Source: Hyalella azteca (Eukaryota > Arthropoda > Malacostraca > Amphipoda > Hyalellidae). Taken from it: DNA of 64,000 bases. Position 1 is the first letter of the stretch. Each line of letters starts with the position of its first letter. The translations under genes and the position numbers were made by a program. Below are positions 11,655-24,139 of the stretch, in pieces. The DNA lies in the NCBI RefSeq assembly GCF_000764305.2, contig NW_025944352.1, forward strand, positions 295,890 through 359,889. Direction: 5' to 3'. The notes under the pieces are model-generated. The model was given only the letters and a program-made list of their open reading frames with translations, made no database searches and was not told where the DNA came from.

Positions 11655-12050
11655 TTGAACTCCTGTGACGTTGCAACCATTATTGCTGACATACATGATG
11701 AGTTTCCGCTGAATTAATAGGACTGCTACAACCATTACTGTTGACATTCATGATGAGTATCCATTGAATACCAGTGACTGCTACAACCATTATTGTTGAC
11801 ATTCATGATGAGTTTCCGTTGAATTAAAAATGACTGCTACAACCCTTACTGTTGACATTCATGATGGGTTTCCGTTGAATTAATAGGACTGCTACAACCA
11901 TTACTGTTGACATTCATGATGAGTATCCGTTGAATACCAGTGACTGCTACAACCATTACTGTTGACATTCATGATGAGTATCTGTTTAATACCTGTGAAT
12001 GCTACAACCATTACTGTTGACCTTCATGATGAATTCATGTTGAAATCTTG
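11655..12050. repeat. Minisatellite, unit about 57-60 bp
   Basis: Six to seven copies of a unit containing TGACTGCTACAACCATTACT and GTTGACATTCATGATGAGTA. Outer copies are more diverged. Confidence 0.9.
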
Positions 12051-12514
12051 CGACTGCAATTTCTATGTAATTTCTACTGCCTTCTGCTAACATCTGATGC
12101 CTTCGTAATTTGACATCATTCGTTTACCTGACGAATGTTGAAATTTCTCTTAGTAATATATGTAGTAATCATTCTCGAGGTCTGTAAGTGGATTTATTTG
12201 CGGCCATTTATTTGGCTCTTACAGAAAAGAGCGAATTTTATTGTATTTATCCCCTGTTCGCCACGGTTAGAGCATTTGTTTTTAAATACGTTCATGTTAG
12301 TGTTTATTCAAGCGAAATAAAATCATGGCAATGCGATACATGGCATTCTGAGGAGACGCTTTTCGTATTCAATATTTGGAATTACGTTTGATGATTCAGT
12401 TTTACAATTTTCCCCAGACAAAATTTGCATAACCGGAAGATACGTCATTTAGTTTTGCCCAAGATTAAGTAGAAAGAAATTAGACAAAGAGAGGAGAAAT
12501 ATTAAACTCGTACC

Positions 12515-12905
12515 ACACCAAATAAGATATTCGTAAACAGGCCAAATACGATTTTCGCAAACTAACCAAATAATATATTTGTAAACAGACCAAATAAGAT
12601 ATTCGTGAACTGACCAAATAAGATATTCGTAAACAAACCTAATAAGATATTCGTAAACAAACCAAATAATATATTTGTAAACAGACCAAATAAGATATTC
12701 GTAAACTAACCAAATAAGATATTCATAAACAAACCAAATAATATATTTGTAAACAGACCAAATAAGATATTCGTGAACAGATCAAATAAGATTTTCGGAA
12801 ACTAACCAATTAAGATATTCGTAAACAGACCAAATAATATTTTCGCAAACTAATCAAAAAATATATTCGTAAACGAGCGAAATAACCTAGTCGTTCATAG
12901 GCCGA
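12515..12905. repeat. Minisatellite, unit about 24-25 bp
   Basis: About 15 copies of AAGATATTCGTAAACAGACC followed by AAAT. Variants alternate GATATTCGT and TATATTTGT. Confidence 0.92.
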
Positions 12906-13116
12906 ATAAGATTTTCGTGGGCATTTTCGTTTGCAATCGTACTCAAGCTAAATAATATTTAAAAATCATGCGTTTATGAAGGCCAATTAAGACATTTTCT
13001 TTTAAGCAGATTATTTCGCTTGTGCACGCCACATAAGATGATTTATTTCGTGGTAGCATGTAAACAATATGGAAGAAGTCTTGGCAATAAAATGCACCCA
13101 AACGAGTCTATAAAAC

Positions 13117-13645
13117 AGAGCCATTACAGGTCCTCAAACAGGACCATTGTAGGTAATCAAACAGGACCGTTGTAGGTAATCAAACAGGACCGTTGTAGGT
13201 AATCAAACAGGACCGTTACAGGTAATCAAACAGGACAGGTCATTGCAGGTCAATCAAACAGGACCGTTGCAGGTAATCAAACAGGGCCGTTGCAGGTAAT
13301 CAAACAGGGTCATTGCAGGTCAATCAAACAGGGAGGACCATTGCAGGTAATCAAACAGCGCCGTTGCAGGTAATCAAACAGGGCCGTTGCAGGTAATAAA
13401 ACAGCGCCATTGCAGGTCATCCAACAGGGTCATTGCAGGTCGTCCAACAGGGTCATTGCAGGTCATCCAACAGGACCATTGCAGGTCAATTAAACAGAGC
13501 CATCACAGGTAATCAAACAGGGTCATTGCAGGTCGTCCAACGGAGCCATTGCCGGTCAATTAAACAGCGCCATCACAGGTAATCAAACAGGGTCATTGCA
13601 GGTCGTCCAACGGAGCCATTGCATGTTCTCAAACAGGGCCATTGA
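13117..13645. repeat. Minisatellite, unit about 23 bp (CAGGTAATCAAACAGGGCC)
   Basis: Over 20 copies, most with CAGGTAATC, which is a good splice donor on the plus strand. Later copies drift to CAGGTCATCCAACAGGGTC and form a two-unit higher-order pattern (13480-13640). No flanking exon was identified. Confidence 0.92.
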
Positions 13646-15086
13646 TCGACAATGGCTGAAAAATGCTTTTCTATACTTTATCTAATTCAATCGCTTGAAA
13701 TTTTGACTTTCTTTGTAAATCCCGATTGTTTTCATGACAGAAATGAGATGTTAAACTCATTAACGAACATGCAGTTTTCGTGAGTCCATTCACGAATTTT
13801 CTTCCCTCGTGATAATTATGAATAGATATAATATCGGAACTATCCACTACAAAAGAAGACATGATAAATTTTAATTTGGAGTAGTAATTGATTCAGGTGG
13901 CTTTAGAAAAATAATTTGAGAAAATTTTTCATCCCTTGCAAATACACCCATCTTGTAGTGCTCCACTAAGGGATAAGCTTTTGCAATGTTTTACTTTAAC
14001 TATCACTTTCACCGGTTCCACCATTCATTAAAATGAACAATTAAAAATTATTTGTGTCAACAATTACAGTTTTTTATCAGTATCCATTTAGCGTTGTGTT
14101 GACTGTTGATACAGAAAATGTCCAATCATGATTATATACTTACCTCGAGGCAGAAACTTGTCAGTTTCTTGGAAGTTGTTATCAAGGCCCTCTCAATGAT
14201 AATATATCGTCCAAAAACAAAAATTGGTCAAAAATTACGATAACGCAACCTTATCTCTCTTCTGTTATCTATTTGGATCACAATAAAAAAAAAGATGAAT
14301 ATAATTCCAGTACAATTTACGAAGCACCATGGCTGATATTTTAGGATATCACTTTAAATTCACAGTGGTGATAAAGTAAGGCGTTTTTCAAGTTAATCAC
14401 TCAAAAATATTGAAATATTTTCTGGTTGAAAATTATTTACTTTCATATGCGCTTAATTCATACGCGCGATTCTTAATTCATATGCGCTCTCGTTAAATCG
14501 CATTCCTCATTCTGGCTACTCGAATAATCGGATACCTTATTTCTCTTCAGTAATGTGAACAAATTTTTCGGGTCAATAAGCTAATGTAAATTCAATTAAT
14601 TTTATTGATATTCATATAGAATGTTCTCAAAAAACGTTTTTCCTACACTGGTTTAGTCAAAAATTAAAATTCAAGAAATGAATCTCAAAGTTTTCTTCCT
14701 TAACGTTAATTCCTCTCAAATTTTAGGCAAGCAAACAAGGTGTGAGCGCAGTGGCCCCACCTGCACGAGTGGCGTCACTCTCGATTAAGGTGCCTTATAT
14801 AGGCGAGGGCCGCTCTGCATCTAGTCTGATTTTGCACAATTGCGCAATATGCCCGTGGATTAAATCACACCTTCCTTGTTCACTACTGGTGAACTTTTCA
14901 CCTTCACTTATCATCACCAACGCCGATAATATGCTATGTATTGTTTACTTATTGATTTTTTTCTGTCGTGAAACATAAAGGCGAAAAAACGTATTCAAAT
15001 TACTTTATAGTTTAGGTGAACTATATAATATCACAATGATTACAATCAATTTTCTCGCGCACTGCTTGATAAATAAAAATAATATA
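13646..15086. other. Non-coding stretch with two weak exon-like segments
   Basis: Minus strand about 14150-14198 ends in CTCGAG|GTAAGT (a near-perfect donor) after the open frame ERALITTSKKLTSFCLE. Plus strand 14729-14788 follows the acceptor TCAAATTTTAG and reads ASKQGVSAVAPPARVASLSI. A TATATA lies at about 14795. None is recognised as a known protein. Confidence 0.25.
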
Positions 15087-15338
15087 ATCAACCCAGGATT
15101 ATGGTAATAATCTTAATCAACCCAGGTTTATGGTAATAATCTTTATCAACCCAGGTTTAGGGTAATAATCTTAATCAACCCAGGTTTAGGGTAATAATCT
15201 TAATCAATCCTGGTTTAGGGTAATAATCTTAATCAACCCAGGTTTAGGGTAATAATCTTAATCTACCCAGGTTTATGGTAATAATCTTAATCAACCCTGG
15301 TTTAGGGTAATAATCCTAATCAACCCAGGTTTAGGGTA
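15087..15338. repeat. Minisatellite, unit 29 bp
   Basis: About nine copies of AATCAACCCAGGTTTAGGGT followed by AATAATCTT. The embedded TTAGGG is part of the unit and not a telomere array. Each unit has CAGGTTTAG and GGGTAATAA. Confidence 0.93.
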
Positions 15339-16164
15339 AAATCTATGCACTGGTATAATACAAAACTGAGCCGACGTCTGGAAAAGAATCGTAGCTTTAG
15401 GCAAGGCGAAGCTCCCCTGAGGGTGGCTGGAAATATCCTTAACTGAACACAAGGGAACGATATCTTGAGCTTGGGCGCTTCACGTGAAGAGAGGCTCGAG
15501 TAACCGGGGCTTGTTAACGCCTTCGTCTGGTTTATTAGTAGTCAAGTTCAATACCTTATTGTTATAGCATAGTTTCATTTTACATTGAAAACGGAGACTA
15601 GATTTACCTGAACTTCAATTCTGAAATTATACCTGGACTTAAACTTATAATAGATAAAATTTAAAGGAATTCATTATATAATTTTTGTATTCCTTCAACC
15701 TTTTCCCCGGCAGGAACGTTCTAACACATTTTCACAAAATGTTTTTTTTCTTCAGTCGTCGACGAGTTTGCTCGTCCAAAACTTTACATTCAAAGCATAC
15801 TCGCTTTTAGGCTACATGCATACATTTAAGCCTAGGTTAACGTGTGAAACCTGTATTCTCTTTAAATCTTCAATAATTAAATCGTTTTCCCAATTATAAA
15901 AAACTTTTTCTTAACAGCATGAAAAATGAAATAGAAAAATAGAATTTAAATAAAAAACTTAGTCTGTGAAAGAACAATATTAAGAAAAAAAATTAAAAGG
16001 GGATAAATCAGATATGTATTCTCAAATTACACCACGTCCAGCAATCTAGATTCCAATCAAGCGTGTGACCTGCAAACCACAGAGAGAGGTCGCAAATTAA
16101 ACTTTTCAGCAATTGTTAGGCAACAAATTAAAATTTAAATTAAATGCTCGGCTTGTAATGCAAC
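15339..16164. other. Non-coding stretch
   Basis: A somewhat GC-richer block at 15340-15530 flanks the array but has no long frame. The rest is AT-rich with nothing recognised. Confidence 0.4.
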
Positions 16165-16635
16165 TTTCGATCCAGCGCGTTCCCGGAAATTCAGCTATCA
16201 ATGGAGCGCGTGGACGGAAATCCAGCTATCAATGGAGCGCGGGGCCGGAAAGCCAACTATCAATCGAGCGCGTGGTCGGAAATTCAGATATCAATAGAGC
16301 GCGTGGACGGAAATCCAGCTATCAATGGAGCGCGTGGACGGAAATTCAGCTATCAATGGAGCGCGTGGCCGGAAATTCAGCTATCAATGGAGCGCGTGGA
16401 CGGAAATCCAGCTATCAATGGAGCGCGTGGACGGAAATCCAGCTATCAATGGAGCGCGTGGCCGGAAATCCAGCTATCAATGGAGCGCGTGTCCGAAAAT
16501 CCAGCTATCAATACAGCGCGTGGCCGTAAATCCAACTATCAATAAAGCGCGTAGCCGGAAATCCAGCTATCAATAAAGCGCATAGCCGGAAATCCAGCTA
16601 TCAATATAGAGCGCGTGGCCGGAAATCCAATTATT
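16165..16635. repeat. Minisatellite, unit about 31 bp
   Basis: About 15 copies of TCCAGCTATCAATGGAGCGC followed by GTGGCCGGAAA. Since 31 is not a multiple of three, the three overlapping open frames here cycle through the same three peptides and are artefacts of the repeat. Confidence 0.93.
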
Positions 16636-17556
16636 GATAAGAGTGCTGGGCCACACAAAACACTGTAAACGAAAGAGCTGTGCTCGGTTTTTTCCTCAAT
16701 CTTCATCCCCAGCAGCTGGAGACATGTTGCTCAGGCTTCTAATATATCTTAAACAAGTGTGTTATCAAACAATTATGGTGTTATTGAGAAAAATTGTTTT
16801 TATCTCTACTTTTGCTTATTTCAGGTTGAGTTCGATAATATTTTGTTGTTGTTTACATATAAATTTTATTTTGGTAATTCAGAAGGAGCCACCCAGCAGC
16901 CATTCATTGGTGAAATCAATTAACGTTGTTTGCCTCCGCCGTTCACGACGCTTGAATCAAAGTGATTACTGGTTTGGAATTAAAATCAAAGGAAGAAGAT
17001 TCTTTTATTCTTTCAAAACCTTGTAGTTACTGCATAATGTAGAAATGAGGTTACTCGCGGGACGTTTCTTCCACATTGCATGGGTGTTTGAAACGAATCG
17101 ATAGATTTTATTTTCAAAAATCAATAGGCATTCTGAAAGCAGCGTTTGGCGCAGTCTCCGTATCATGTTCATTTACCACCAGGTTTTATTATTAATGTAT
17201 TATCTTGCCTTTTGTATTGAATGAGAAAGTAACAACAATAAACGAATATTATACGGAAATTATAAATAAGAAAAGAAATAGGCTATCCGACGATCGGCGA
17301 TGTGTCGTCTTCAGATCAGCACGGATAAATAAGACAACCCCGTAAAACGCGGTGTCAGGCAGTGGCTGGGAAGTGGCAAGATTGTGTTTTAGTGTTATGT
17401 ATGTGTGAAATGTGGTCAATTGCCGCTGGCTTGCTGCTGCTCCTCAGCGACTGTAGCTCATTAATTAAGTGTCGCAGCGTCTGCAGCTGTTAAGACACGG
17501 AAATTGAATCATGCCGCACCAAGCAAATGTCTTTCAGAAGAGTTCCCTGACATCTC
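16636..17556. other. Non-coding stretch
   Basis: Contains a 130-codon plus frame (16634-17026) that is hydrophobic and Cys-rich, starts inside the array and matches nothing I know; probably spurious. Confidence 0.4.
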
Positions 17557-17633
17557 ATAGTATAGTATAGTATAGTATAGTATAGTATAGTATAGTATAG
17601 TATAGTATAGTATAGTATAGTATAGTATAGTAT
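17557..17633. repeat. (TATAG)n microsatellite
   Basis: About 15 uninterrupted pentamers. The reverse complement motif (ACTAT)n appears at 17743-17758 and 17765-17782, about 110 bp away, so the two could pair. Confidence 0.97.
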
Positions 17634-17860
17634 CTTCGGCATTTAAAGAATAGGCCTGGATAGGCCTGTCGCCGATTCTTGTACTTTTCTTGACTAGACT
17701 GGCCTTTTGATCATATCTTTTCAACGGACGGTAGATTTAAAATTTACTATACTATACTTGTTTTACTATACTATACTATACTCGAAATATCTCATCATAC
17801 CAGACATTTCATTATTCTAGCAATACATCATTTAAATATTTTGGCAATCATTTACCAATT

Positions 17861-17887
17861 TAACCTGACCTAACCTAACCTAACCTA
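17861..17887. repeat. Short interstitial CCTAA (TTAGG) run
   Basis: Four to five units of CCTAA with one variant. TTAGG is the usual arthropod telomere repeat. Too short to be a telomere; it may be a repair scar or chance. Confidence 0.7.
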
Positions 17888-18480
17888 CATGTACTTATGT
17901 TTGCAAACTGAACTTTATGTAGTGATGAAATTTCATGGTGTATTTCTATAATGATGAAATGTTCCGATGATGAATTGTTATAGTGTTGAAATGTCTGGTA
18001 TTATTAGGTGTCAGCCCACCTTGTGAAATAACCTCATATAAGGATCATGACAACCGAGCAACAGGGTCAACACACACGAGAAACGGATCCCCTGCTTAAC
18101 TAAAGATTACAGTTTATCCATTCACACGAGGGCAAGAGTACGAAGTGAGTTCAGCAAACTTAAATCCCTACCGTGGAGTTGTTATCGTAGCAACTAAGAC
18201 CGCTCCAAGTCGCAAACTTTAGGGATATCATTACAAGTATGACCCGAAGTTGGACCAACAGAGCACGCTCAACAAGTTGTACGGTAGCAACGTGCATCCC
18301 CAGCTCCGAACTCCGGTGAAAAAAATCAGGTGAAGTACTCCAACAAACTAATTTCTTTTTTAATCGCGCATCGCCTACTGCGGTTTCATTTTATGCCGGT
18401 TTTAAGGAAATATTATTGAAAATAATCATTCACAGACCTTCGCTGGTTCGCGGTTTTCTGAGGGAGTCGATCGACAGATT

Positions 18481-18903
18481 TAGTTACTTCACACCATACA
18501 GCATGCCGGGCACGTGCCTGTCACGGTCCAGTCCAATATTTATTAATGCCTTTCCATAGAATCATTCACACCAGCCGTGCAAGCCACGATCAGAGCAAAA
18601 GATATTTTGACCGGGCCGTGACTGCAGCGTTTCGAACTATTTTTTGCCGAGTCTGGTAAATCAGATTGCCGGCTCAACCAACCAGATTTAGCAAATATAC
18701 CAGATCAAAAATATCCATACCAGACTCCATCTCAACATACCGAATTTGTAAAATCTGGTATGGAAATATACCAGTTGACAACGCTGTGTTACTGGCATGA
18801 CACTTCTATATGGAAATGAATGCTTCTATATGGAAATGCATTTAACAATATTGGACTGGACTGTGACTGGCACATGCCTGGCAGCATTGTGTGAACCCAG
18901 CCT
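18481..18903. mobile_element. Non-autonomous terminal-inverted-repeat element
   Basis: The left end (18481-18540) and right end (18847-18903) are imperfect inverted repeats of about 55 bp that share GCATGCC/GGCATGTGCC, GTCACGGTCCAGTCCAATAT and similar blocks. The right end finishes in TTCACACAATGCTGCC read inward. No transposase frame between them. It looks like a DNA-transposon MITE; the superfamily and target duplication are not clear. Confidence 0.6.
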
Positions 18904-19784
18904 AAGTCCTTGAAGGATAATCTAGGATATTACACAACTTGACCGCGATAATTTAATATAATAATTAATATAAATGAGGAATTAAGGAGGAGGCGTATGG
19001 CAACAATTGAAAATCGTTCAAGGGCCGCGTGTGTTCGCTTACCTCCTGACAATGCTGTTTGAAGGTCCACTTTTACATAGACAGTAAAACATTGAAGATG
19101 TTCGAAGCGCAGAACAAAGAAACAGTTGAAAAAAGAACAAATATGTCTATGCCAACTTTTGCTTCGTGAAATTTCATGTGAGAATTTTATATTCGTTAGT
19201 TAGCAAATTTTAATTCGTTAGATAGAAAAGGTCAAAGAAATCACTATAACTAACATTTTCCAGCGAAAAATATTTAATAAATTGAAGTTCAGATTTTAGG
19301 CCAAGCCGATATGGTGTAAGTACCTTTGGCACTTGAACTTACATTGTTGGAGAGACGTCAAAAAATGTTGATATGTTGTAATTGAACTCCAATGCTACGA
19401 TTGACATTATCCAACAACGGAAAATCTACGTTCTGTCGATGTGGAACTATATAGGCTGTCTTGCATCTCACCCTGTTTTGATCGCTTCCGATGTCGGTTT
19501 GATGTCAAATTCTGGTTGATCGACATTGCAACCTGATATCAAGAGCAGTCGACATTGCTCCAATATCAGATGACTGCTGGGTGCTGTAGATAATTTATCT
19601 CTCAATTGAATTCTCATTCACATATAAAAATACCAGATTGACTCATGACCACACAATTTTCAAGAAATAACAAAATTATTCATAGCATTATGAACAATCA
19701 AACTTCAACAATTAAATAACGTAGGAAATATGGGCCCTTTATCCCTAAGAATATTGAATTTCATTCCGGAATCATTATGATCTG
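18904..19784. other. Non-coding stretch
   Basis: No gene, array or paired repeat recognised. Confidence 0.4.
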
Positions 19785-20002
19785 TACACTGTTAGAAAAA
19801 ACGGTGAAAAAACTGTCACACCGCGGCATCCTAGTGGCCGGTCGATCCGTGAAAATAAACTGTTTCGCCGTTTTTATCAGATGTTTTACGGATTTCTGGT
19901 GTTAATTTGGAATAAAAACGGTGAAACGGTGTTTCTTTTCACGTGCCGACCGGCCACTGAAATGCCGGTAATACCGTTAACGGTCATTTTTCTAACAGTG
20001 TA
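19785..20002. mobile_element. MITE, family A, 218 bp
   Basis: Ends are perfect inverted repeats of 16 bp: TACACTGTTAGAAAAA on the left and TTTTTCTAACAGTGTA on the right, with more internal pairing (CGGTGAAA, GGCCGGTCG with CGACCGGCC). The outer TA pair fits a Tc1/mariner-type TA target. No coding frame. A second copy lies at 46121-46475. Confidence 0.8.
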
Positions 20003-23000
20003 TTTACGTCTGCGGAAGTAACATTATTCCATGAACAAGTTTGTCGCAAGAGTATTATGCAGTTTATTTTGAATTACTTGCTATTTGCTACTGAATGTTC
20101 GATAGCACTTGAGATTTCTCAAGAAATTCCTTGGATAATTATTATCTGTGACGCGGGCCACTTAAATTTCAACGAGAATAATTTCTGCACGAGGATTCTG
20201 TGGCTCACGAACTCGAACACAACATTAGACATCCAAATTTCGAAACCTGAAAATCGAAAGCAAATGCCCTGAAGATTTGCGCTGGACTCCGAAACCGACT
20301 CCGCCGGTTTATTCCGAAACTATACAACGGATTAATTTGAAATTGTCAAATAATATTGCACAGATGGGATTTTTATGTTAAAAGTTAAAAATAACGAATA
20401 GGCTTGATTGCCACACGGAAAAATTCGAAGGCACTTTATAGACGGATTAAGTAGCATTATTCGATACACTTATTTAACTCTCAAGTGCATAATAATAGGG
20501 AAAGCAGTGAATGTTTCGAAAAATAATCCACTAAATATATTACTATTACTATTATATTTACTTACGAAATATTACTATTACAGATGCATTTAATATTACA
20601 GATATTACTATCACAGAAATTAAATATTACAGATATATTACTATTACAGATGCATTAAAATTTCGCTGCAAACAATCAATGCACAGTATACACTCACATG
20701 TACGCAATGGTGTCGATGTATCGGTTAACTTCACTCATGCAACTTTGCTACCTGCCCTGACCCTCAGCTGCCCACCGCGGCACTTCAAGGTAATGGCGGG
20801 ACCTTTGAAGTGCTTCCTGTAATGATTCCCCAATAACTGAAGAAATTTTCTTATTCGCTTCTGTGGTTAAAATACAAATATTCTCGTGTCTTTATGAGTT
20901 TTAGAATGAAAATTGAAAGAATCAATCCATTTATATCATTCATTGTTTGTTTTATGTACAGATAAATAAACGCTTGTGTGCAATGGAAAAGTGCAGAAGT
21001 GTTAATGCCTCGAGAAGTCAATTCATTAAAATTATAAATTTCTGTCCCAATTTGTTCCCCGAGGCACAATGCTAATTTGCTCCATTATACAACTCTTGAA
21101 GAAGCACTTGAATGTATTCAACCTCTGCATAGAGAGTGCTTTTCATATATCTTTCATCAAACAAAGTTTAAAAAATTCACACATTTAAATTAGGATAACT
21201 GGAAATCATTGTGGACAATCCATTGAGAAATTCTTCGTTTTATTCACATTATGATTAATATATTATGAAGCAGTGCAATGAGAAACTGATAAATTTCTAT
21301 GCGGTTGCTAGAGTTCTACTGATATAGTTTGATCTATCTGTGCATTCGGAGCGATAACACAATAATTAAGGGCCAGGAGGGCGATGCATGATTGGCGCGC
21401 CCAACAGCTGCTGAAATATCATCCGTTAGACGACCCTATTTCATTATATGTTGGAACCATTAGCGATTAATATATAAAACTATGAACATTCTGATGAACA
21501 TTGCATACAACAGTCATTTTAACTAAACATGGTGCATGAACCGCGTATTATAAAGATATCAGCGTAACATGCAGCTGAGATATCAAGTGTGCATCAAATA
21601 TAGTGGGGAAGCTTTCAATGATCGAAATTTAACTCTTCGTCTTTAAAAAGAAATTTAGAACTGAAAATAAAGTCTTCGCGAACTTTTAACTAGTTCATTT
21701 GTCCTGAGTTTCATACTGCAAGACTTCGCGAGACTTCTCTATAGAAGTAATTTTGGCTCTCACTCTGAAAGTAATCGAAACGCCCCACGTAACTTGCCTG
21801 TATAAGAAAGTGACAGGAATATTCCTTACTTATAAGCAACGTGGGCGAGTAAAAGTAACATCCTATTTTAATTCAACCTTCCTTCAGTCATTGAACTAAT
21901 GTTAGTCTGTAATAATGATGACTACATCAAATTGCTACAATTCAAGACATTCGATTCTGTAATGTTACAAATTTAATGCCAATAAACCTCTTTTGCCGTG
22001 AGTTGAGAAACAGAAAATGAATTCAATCTCTAAATCACATTTAGGTGACATCTTAATGTCAATTTATCACTCATATATCATCAATGCAGCAATTCAATTA
22101 CATACATGATTAGTCTGCTTGAATCGCCAGTTCAACAGGAATTAAAAATCTGGTAAAACACCAAGAAAATTGACCAACTTTTCATCGAAAACCTTTCGAA
22201 GACCAGCACCATCACAAGTTCATAAATAAATAAAAAAGTAAATGAATAGCAAAAAGCCAAATTTTCAGGAAAGCGACAGAACCTTAAGTACCAATAAACG
22301 AGATTGAAGACCAATAAAATAGTAATTTTAAGTACTTCATGCCAAGAATAAAAAATTATTTAATTCAACGCACCAGAAGAAGAAGAACCAGAATCTAGGA
22401 ATTACGCTCCTAAACCCTTACGCGCGCTGGAGAGTGGACGAATGAACGACAATAAAATTCAGGAACGATAACTCCTGTCGTTTCTGGACTGTAATAAAGC
22501 CGGTCCACACGTTCAAACTTATCGTCATTCTTGAATGTCATGCCAAATTGAACATTGCAAGACTGGGCTTGTGGACTCAGTCTTACATGTGAAGTTTGAC
22601 ATCTTGCAGGACAGTTTTTGAGGTTTAACAAACCTGGAAAATACGGATGGCGAGTCCTATGATTACATGTGAGACTGACGACATGCTTGACCGTATTCTG
22701 ACAGAGAACAGGCTGGTGGGCGCATTTGTCGCCACAAGTCTTAACTTTTTTAAAAAATGCTTGACCGTATATAGACAGGCAGCCGACTAATCGGTCAAAC
22801 TTTTATCTCTTTATCTGTATTGTTGTTGAGAGCCCGAAATGCATGTATTGTTATAATGTACTGTTTCAACACCAAAAAAATAACATCACAAGACATGTGA
22901 TACATGGTCTCACGATTTTTTTGTAAGTTCGTAGATCTATACCAAAGTTGGTCCAAGGAAAAAAGTTCCCACAGCTAACGCAGGATTCTTAACAAAGAAA

Positions 23001-23744
23001 CTGAACTTACGTAAAGAATCATTGCGTTACGAATCGTTAACTTATTAACTTATTTATAAAACATCAACTTATTATCGGAAAGAATGTGCCAAAATCACTT
23101 ATTATTATTACACTTGTATTATATTACTTGAAGTTTCGTGTCTTCTGAATTTTGTACATGGCCTTGCAGTTCTCCGGTATTACAATATTGTACTCAATCT
23201 AGTTTGGAATTATAGTTGTGAACTCGAAGTTTTTGCAACTTCGCCCATTTGCCAAAACTCTCAGAGTAGCCGAGTATTTCGTGAGGATGATCGAAGTCCC
23301 GACTTTAATTGTCCGAGATTAGAGAAATTCTAAAACTGCACACTTTTAGACGGAATACTTGCCTTATATTATAAAGCTCACAGTTCTTATCCACCGGAAA
23401 TTTTTAATCGAACAGTTTTCTTCAACCTTGGCCCGTTTTTTCGGCACTTGAGTTTCAATGTTATTCTTGTAAATTTGGCTTTGGTCTATTGAATGTAAAT
23501 TTATACTCTACATTTATGAACTGATACTCTTGCTGATTTCCGAAATGCTTTCGATGAAGATAGAGTGAATTTACTTTGTTTTGTTCTGTGCCTTTTTTTA
23601 ATTTTTAGCGATTTATTCAATTTATTCAGCGGTCAATGCAATAATTAATTTTCAGAAAACTGTTTTATAATTATTTTTATAATAAACTCCAGTTTTGGTA
23701 GGGGTCTCAAGTAGCTGACGAGGGATAGATCTGAATCTGTCTTG
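20003..23744. other. Non-coding stretch without recognised genes
   Basis: Holds a short ATTACAGAT repeat (about 20540-20660) and a hairpin (20780-20813). 22400-22700 has GC-richer sequence and short near-inverted blocks suggestive of a decayed transposon. No coding region can be supported. Confidence 0.4.
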
Positions 23745-23950
23745 TGACGTTCCCACTCGAGTAACGTCCTGTGACGATCCCTCTCGAGTAACGTCTTGTG
23801 ACGTTCCCTCTTTAGTGACGTCTTGTGACGTTCCCTCTCGAGTAACGTCCAGTGACGTTCCTCCTCGAGTAACGTCTTATGACGTTCCCTCTCTAGTAAC
23901 GTCTTGCAACGTTCCCTCTCGAGTCTCTTCATGTGACGTTCCCTTTCATG
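23745..23950. repeat. Minisatellite, unit about 27 bp
   Basis: Seven to eight copies of TCGAGTAACGTCTTGTGACG followed by TTCCCTC. It lies directly before the BEL/Pao relic and may sit inside its LTR. Confidence 0.9.
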
Positions 23951-24139
23951 GAACGCCATGTGTGCAATTTGTGTTTATTGCAATTGTATATCCATGTAGA
24001 ACCAGCGGAACTGCGTTAATCATTTTTAACTCATTTAACGTAATCTTCATCACGTCAGTCTGAGTCTCGGCTTGCACCTCCTCAGTGGTTCGAATAAACC
24101 TACGAACCTCTCTACCCTTTAATACCCTATAGAATTAAC

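Noticed and set aside
13117..13645. CRISPR-like regular repeats
   Set aside because: Units abut without unique spacers, no cas genes, and the DNA is animal. The same applies to the other arrays.
14148..14200. U1 snRNA, because of ATACTTACCT
   Set aside because: Only the first ten bases match; the stem-loops that follow do not. It is better read as a minus-strand splice donor.
15087..15338. TTAGGG telomere repeats
   Set aside because: The hexamer occurs once per 29 bp unit and is not in direct tandem.
24061..24110. tRNA B-box-like GGTTCGAATAA
   Set aside because: No A box or cloverleaf around it; probably within the BEL/Pao LTR.
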